A model generated the notes under the pieces. The model did no database searches and was not told the origin of the DNA. It saw only the letters and a program-made list of their open reading frames with translations. Below, piece by piece: positions 60,568-64,000 of a stretch of 64,000 nucleotides of DNA; position 1 is the stretch's first letter, and each line of letters starts with the position of its first letter. Made by a program: the position numbers and the translations under genes. The stretch lies in NCBI GenBank assembly GCA_013391385.1, contig JACBFI010000010.1, positions 1 through 64,000 on the forward strand, written 5' to 3'. The DNA comes from Sediminibacterium sp. Gen4 (GTDB taxonomy: Bacteria > Bacteroidota > Bacteroidia > Chitinophagales > Chitinophagaceae).

Positions 60568-60800
60568 TCAAATAGTTGCAATAAATTCTTCGAGTGAGAT
60601 ATCCGGATAAATAGCTTCTACTTTTTTACGCAGGCGATGTATAGAGACCCTTACACTTTCAGTAGATATACCTGTTGCAGCAGCGATCTCTTTATTACCC
60701 AATTGAAGTTTGAGGAGTATAAGCAGCGTTCATTTTCAATTTTTATCATTGATAAAACAAATTCCAATACCAATACCAATCGTCTATAATTACTGCCACT
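60568..60800 (-). pseudogene. Frameshifted remnant of a LuxR-type HTH regulator
   Basis: The last 53 codons read LLILLKLQLGNKEIAAATGISTESVRVSIHRLRKKV and then an acidic tail, a LuxR/GerE-type helix-turn-helix in good order. Upstream the frame closes at a TGA (60730-60732). The adjacent frame continues the homology (RRLVLVLEFVLSMIKIENER), so a single frameshift near 60725 separates the two parts. No start codon or sensor domain remains, and a heptad repeat begins where the similarity ends. The regulator probably once controlled the neighbouring surface-protein locus. Confidence 0.65.
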
Positions 60801-60803
60801 GAA

Positions 60804-60824
60804 AGCTCATAGCTCAAAGCCTAC
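60804..60824. repeat. Heptad repeat (AGCTCAT, AGCTCAA, AGCCTAC)
   Basis: Three degenerate 7-bp units of the same word family as at 17.8 kb. They sit between the regulator remnant and the Dabb gene end. Confidence 0.7.
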
Positions 60825-60829
60825 TTTCT

Positions 60830-61237
60830 TCATTCAACCGCTAAGGTATCATAGACAATAACTTTTTCCCAAAGATGCGCATACTGTTTAATGAATGCTT
60901 GATGTAAAGGATGATCCTGATAGGTTTTTTGTGCAACAAGATCATTAAAGAACATCAATTCTGAAACATCCCAGCTATTGTCTACCACTTCCCTTTTCTC
61001 CGTACTAGCCGGAAACCCTATATACAATTGCTGGATCTCAGGTATGGCTGATAGTTTTTGAAGCCCCTCCGCCAATTGTTTTCTATCAGTCACAGAACCC
61101 GGATTTTTCAGCCAGAAAAAGACCTGATGAATCACTAAAGAAGATGTGTTTACATTGATTTTAGGTTGTGCAACAACAGTAGCAGCTGTCGCTAAAATAG
61201 AACTAGTAAGAAAAAATCGACGTGAACGCTTACGCAT
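60830..61237 (-). CDS. Exported Dabb (stress-responsive alpha-beta barrel) protein
   Basis: 135 residues. The N-terminus MRKRSRRFFLTSSILATAATVVAQ has a twin-arginine-like RRFF preceding the hydrophobic core, so Tat export is possible. The mature domain is a Dabb barrel: VIHQVFFWLKNPGSVTDRKQLAEGL near 34, PASTEKREVVDNSWDVSELMFFNDLVAQKTYQDHPLHQAF in sequence from about 78, with the paired strands typical of the family. Function unknown. It is divergent from the two-component system. Confidence 0.85.
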   Translation of the reverse strand: MRKRSRRFFLTSSILATAATVVAQPKINVNTSSLVIHQVFFWLKNPGSVTDRKQLAEGLQKLSAIPEIQQLYIGFPASTEKREVVDNSWDVSELMFFNDLVAQKTYQDHPLHQAFIKQYAHLWEKVIVYDTLAVE

Positions 61238-61385
61238 AAAAATAGCTTGTATGATGGCTTATTTGTAAATTTAAGTGATCAGGTTGATCCAAATGAGGTT
61301 TTGCAGGAAATTAGAATCAGATTAGAGACTCATCAACTAGCGTTGTTTGTGTAAATTGCCGATTGCTTAAGACTATTATTCTAGT

Positions 61386-62078
61386 ATGGAAGAGAGAAAA
61401 ATATTGATTATTGAAGATGAAAAAAAGATAGCCACTACCCTCAAAAAAGGGTTGACGGAAAATGGTTATCATGTGGATCTGGCCTTTGACGGATTGATCG
61501 GCAAAAGGTTATTTGAGTCAAATAATTATGACTTACTCATTTTAGATATCAATCTACCGGGCATGAATGGTTATGAGTTATGTAAAGCCATTCGAAATAC
61601 CAACCAGCATATTCCTATTATTATGCTGACGGCTATGAACACTACAGAAGATAAGATTGAAGGATTTGATAATGGTACAGATGATTATATCATCAAACCT
61701 TTCGAGTTTAAAGAGTTATTGGTACGTATTCGAGCGTTACTCAAAAGAACCATGAACCAGCAGCTACCAACCGGAAACATCTTAAAAGTAGCAGATCTGG
61801 AAATGAATTTGGATACCAAAGAAGTAAAACGTGCCGATCAACCCATCACTCTCACCGCCAAAGAATTTCAGTTATTGGAATATTTTATGCGTAACCGAAA
61901 TCGGGTACTTTCCAGAGCTGATATCGCGGAAAGAGTTTGGGAAATAGATTTTGATACGCAAACCAATGTCATAGATGTGTATGTAAACTACCTAAGGAAT
62001 AAAATTGATAAAAAGTTTGATACCAGACTCATCCATACACAGGTTGGTATGGGTTATATCATGAAAGAGAGCTCCTGA
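61386..62078 (+). CDS. OmpR-family response regulator
   Basis: 230 residues. Receiver domain at 1-118: acidic pair in IIEDEKKIA, phospho-acceptor Asp in LLILDINLPGMNGYEL near 53, Thr in IIMLTAMNTTED, Lys in DDYIIKPFEFKELLVRI. The C-terminal winged helix (about 132-228) has LTAKEFQLLEYFMRNRNRVLSR and the wing VNYLRNKIDKKFDTRLIHTQVGMGYIMK. TGATG joins it to the kinase gene, so the two are coupled. The target promoter is unknown. Confidence 0.94.
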   Translation: MEERKILIIEDEKKIATTLKKGLTENGYHVDLAFDGLIGKRLFESNNYDLLILDINLPGMNGYELCKAIRNTNQHIPIIMLTAMNTTEDKIEGFDNGTDDYIIKPFEFKELLVRIRALLKRTMNQQLPTGNILKVADLEMNLDTKEVKRADQPITLTAKEFQLLEYFMRNRNRVLSRADIAERVWEIDFDTQTNVIDVYVNYLRNKIDKKFDTRLIHTQVGMGYIMKESS

Positions 62079-63469
62079 TGAAAATAAAATACCGTATTAC
62101 GATTTTATTCACCTTACTGGTAACGTTCATACTCTTTTTTGTATGTGCTTCTATTTATTATTTCTCAGATCTAAACAGAAAACAGGATTTTCAGAGAAGG
62201 ATACGCAACAGGGCTTTATCTACCATTAGTCTATTGGTAAAAGTAGAAGGTATTGATAGAGAACTATTACAACGAATCGATCAAAATATGCTGATCTCAC
62301 TTCTAGAAAAAAGTGTGATTGTTTATGACAATAATGATAAAGAAGTATATCGCTTTAGAGATGAAGGCGCCGCTCTCGAGAGGCCAGAAAGAGCAGTACT
62401 TAGTTATGCGAGAGAAAATGGCGAATATGTGTATACCAAAGGACATAGAGAGGTAATTGCTGTTAAATACCGTGCCGGTGATCAGGAATATGTATCAGTA
62501 GCTGCTGCTTATGATAAGGAGGGGCTTGAAAAAATGAGTGAGCTAAAATTTGTATTGATAGTAAGCTTTATCAGTGGAACATTAATTACCCTTTTATCTG
62601 GTCTCATTTTTTCATCCAGACTGGTAGTGCCGATTAAAAAAATCACTAGTGAAGTAAAAGAAATATCTTCTCAAAATCTATCCAGAAGAATTATACTTGA
62701 TGAAACAAAGGATGAATTGTATGAACTATCATCTACATTTAATGAACTCCTGACAAGACTCCAACAGTCATTCGAAATACAACGAAGATTCATTGCTAAT
62801 GCCTCTCATGAACTTTCTACACCACTCACATCCATTTCTAGTCAGTTGGAAATAACCTTACAAAACACCAGAAATGCTGATGAATATAAAACCGTATTAC
62901 TATCTGTATACGATGATGTGAAAAATTTGAATAGGCTTACCAGAAGTTTATTGGAACTTGCCAAAGCCAGTGGCACTTCAGATGGCATGGAATTATCGCT
63001 GGTTCGTATAGATGAGATTCTAATGAAATTACCCGTAGAACTCCGTAAAACCAATGAACAATTCAAAGTAGAACTACATTTCGACACTTTCCCTGATGAT
63101 GAAGACAAATTACTGGTATTTGGAAATGGTGATCTTTTGGAAAGTGCTATTAAAAATATTACACTCAATGCTTGTAAATATTCAACGGACCATACGGCAA
63201 GCGTAGGACTTAACTTCTCCGACAATGAACTTAAAATTGTAGTATCAGATTTAGGTCCGGGCATTAAAGAAGAAGATCAAACACTTGTTTTTCAGCCATT
63301 CTATAGAAGCCATACAGCAACAAATTCAGAAGGGTTTGGACTAGGCCTTTCTTTGGCATCTAGAATTATTAAGTTGCATAAAGGTGATATTTTATTAACC
63401 AATAACAATCCACATGGTAGTGTCTTTACCATTTCATTACCGATTGCACGCAAGTTCCATTTGATCTAA
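62078..63469 (+). CDS. Membrane sensor histidine kinase
   Basis: 463 residues, cognate kinase of the preceding regulator. Two membrane helices (about 6-28 and 158-180) bracket a sensor loop of about 130 residues. A HAMP domain follows (RLVVPIKKITSEVKEISSQNLSRRI near 183). HisKA has the phospho-His in FIANASHELSTPLTSISSQLE near 246. The ATPase domain shows NITLNACKYST (N box), VVSDLGPGIKEEDQ (G1) and GFGLGLSLASRIIKLHKG (G2). The architecture is that of the EnvZ/CusS type. The sensor domain gives no ligand clue. Confidence 0.93.
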   Translation: MKIKYRITILFTLLVTFILFFVCASIYYFSDLNRKQDFQRRIRNRALSTISLLVKVEGIDRELLQRIDQNMLISLLEKSVIVYDNNDKEVYRFRDEGAALERPERAVLSYARENGEYVYTKGHREVIAVKYRAGDQEYVSVAAAYDKEGLEKMSELKFVLIVSFISGTLITLLSGLIFSSRLVVPIKKITSEVKEISSQNLSRRIILDETKDELYELSSTFNELLTRLQQSFEIQRRFIANASHELSTPLTSISSQLEITLQNTRNADEYKTVLLSVYDDVKNLNRLTRSLLELAKASGTSDGMELSLVRIDEILMKLPVELRKTNEQFKVELHFDTFPDDEDKLLVFGNGDLLESAIKNITLNACKYSTDHTASVGLNFSDNELKIVVSDLGPGIKEEDQTLVFQPFYRSHTATNSEGFGLGLSLASRIIKLHKGDILLTNNNPHGSVFTISLPIARKFHLI

Positions 63470-63612
63470 ATTTTATAGTTCAGAACAGGTTCATTCTTAA
63501 GCATTTACATTCTAATCTTATTTTAATCTTGTCCTAATGAATGCTTAATAGATTGGGATGATATTGCATTCAAAATATTTAAGACTGTTATTATTTGCTC
63601 AGGGTTTAGTTT

Positions 63613-63647
63613 AAAGCCGCTCTTGTCTAAGAGTGGCTTTGTTTTTT
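63613..63647 (+). terminator. Terminator hairpin in the gap after the kinase gene
   Basis: AAAGCCGCTCTT pairs with AAGAGTGGCTTT (one G-T pair) around GTCT and is followed by six T. It is 143 bp after the kinase stop, so it may end a long 3' UTR or a small RNA. The gap 63470-63738 shows no ORF. Confidence 0.75.
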
Positions 63648-63738
63648 ATATTCCACAAATTATAATCTACTTCTAATTCAACACTAATTCTCTTTTAAGA
63701 GCCAGCTCACATCTTCGTTTTTCACATAAAACTGATTT

Positions 63739-64000
63739 ATGATAACAGTAATCATCCCCGCCTTAAATGAAGAGAAAACGATTGCGAGTGTTGTGAAATA
63801 TTGTCAATCGAAATCTACTGTTACTGAAATAATAGTGGTAGATGATAAGTCATTTGACAATACAGTAAAATTTGCCAGTGAAGCAGGTGCCAAGGTGATT
63901 ACCAGTACACGTTTGGGCAAAGGAGCATCTATGCGTGATGGATTGCTCTGTGCAAAAAATGAGATCATAGTTTTTTTGGATGGCGATATCAATCCCTACC
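63739..64000 (+). CDS. Family-2 glycosyltransferase, partial (cut by window end)
   Basis: The first 87 residues of a GT-A fold enzyme: MITVIIPALNEEKTIASVV (start of the nucleotide-binding fold), EIIVVDDKSFDNT near 32 (first Asp pair), and the metal-binding region IIVFLDGDINPY near 76 (Asp-x-Asp). The arrangement resembles dolichol-phosphate-mannose-synthase-like GT2 proteins. The C-terminus is missing because the window ends. The ATG at 63739 is the first possible start. Confidence 0.85.
   Translation, partial: MITVIIPALNEEKTIASVVKYCQSKSTVTEIIVVDDKSFDNTVKFASEAGAKVITSTRLGKGASMRDGLLCAKNEIIVFLDGDINPY

Noticed and set aside
63470..63738. A small RNA gene ending at the hairpin 63613-63647
   Set aside because: Only a terminator is visible. 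I found no convincing promoter box at a suitable distance upstream, so the hairpin is listed as a terminator only.

Overview
The window reads as a chromosomal segment of a Bacteroidota bacterium, most likely a member of the Chitinophagaceae (inference). Support: promoter boxes of the Bacteroidota type (TAnnTTTG, sometimes with TTTG about 19 bp upstream), few Shine-Dalgarno-like sites, a type IX secretion C-terminal sorting domain on a giant surface protein, NusB of about 300 residues, and Bacteroidota-type families (DUF2911, DUF3078, DUF4907, NagB/PIG-L fusion, two-CBM amylomaltase). Base composition is AT-rich and even. Nothing looks like a prophage or plasmid.

Layout. 0.1-9.8 kb: purK, a DUF3078 protein, miaB, then a same-strand run of a sigma-54 activator, lptE, a TPR-like gene, secG, mltG and a YihY-type membrane protein, i.e. 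tRNA modification and envelope biogenesis. 9.9-17.5 kb: two thioredoxin-fold proteins, trmH, a dipeptide epimerase, a large 4-alpha-glucanotransferase and a GMC oxidoreductase. 17.9-28.7 kb: an acyl-CoA carboxyltransferase, phzF/rnhA, an ATP-pyrophosphatase of the diphthine-ammonia ligase type, manA, yraN, a DODA-type dioxygenase, xerD and an alpha-oxoamine synthase. 28.8-36.0 kb: a PafA-like phosphatase, a compact minus-strand block (nusB, DUF1573, yajC; then coaE, cupin, monooxygenase, histidine kinase) and an exported globin. 36.3-50.9 kb: groES-groEL, two tandem YhhN genes with a sugar-nucleotide reductase, pfkA and pyk, a CocE-type hydrolase, nagB-PIG-L, a sphingomyelin-synthase-like PAP2 protein, an outer-membrane barrel, a phytanoyl-CoA-dioxygenase-like protein and an SDR.

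50.9-52.6 kb is the most unusual part. A promoter drives two 57-bp tandem repeats that run into a tRNA-Arg(ACG) gene with its own terminator. A small GIY-YIG nuclease ORF follows. Then comes a second tRNA-like copy in which the D loop, the anticodon stem-loop and the T loop are each replaced by a short GC-rich palindrome. That copy is split by an intact IS5-family element inserted exactly in the first palindrome, with a 3-bp duplication. I regard this as the best candidate for an undescribed system.

52.6-64 kb: a 2.4-kaa T9SS-exported adhesin-like protein (Kelch, LamG, Ig-like, HYR, with a C-type-lectin-like domain nested inside one HYR module), a DUF4907 protein, a very small membrane protein, a broken LuxR-type regulator, a Dabb protein, an OmpR-type two-component pair and the start of a family-2 glycosyltransferase cut by the window end.

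Across the window several intergenic gaps contain degenerate repeats with a strict 7-bp period but different words (CCTAGCA, GACATCA, GAGCYAT/AGCTCAT, CCATAAG). No CRISPR array, rRNA gene or recognised riboswitch was seen. Coordinates and domain limits were read by eye. No database search was run.
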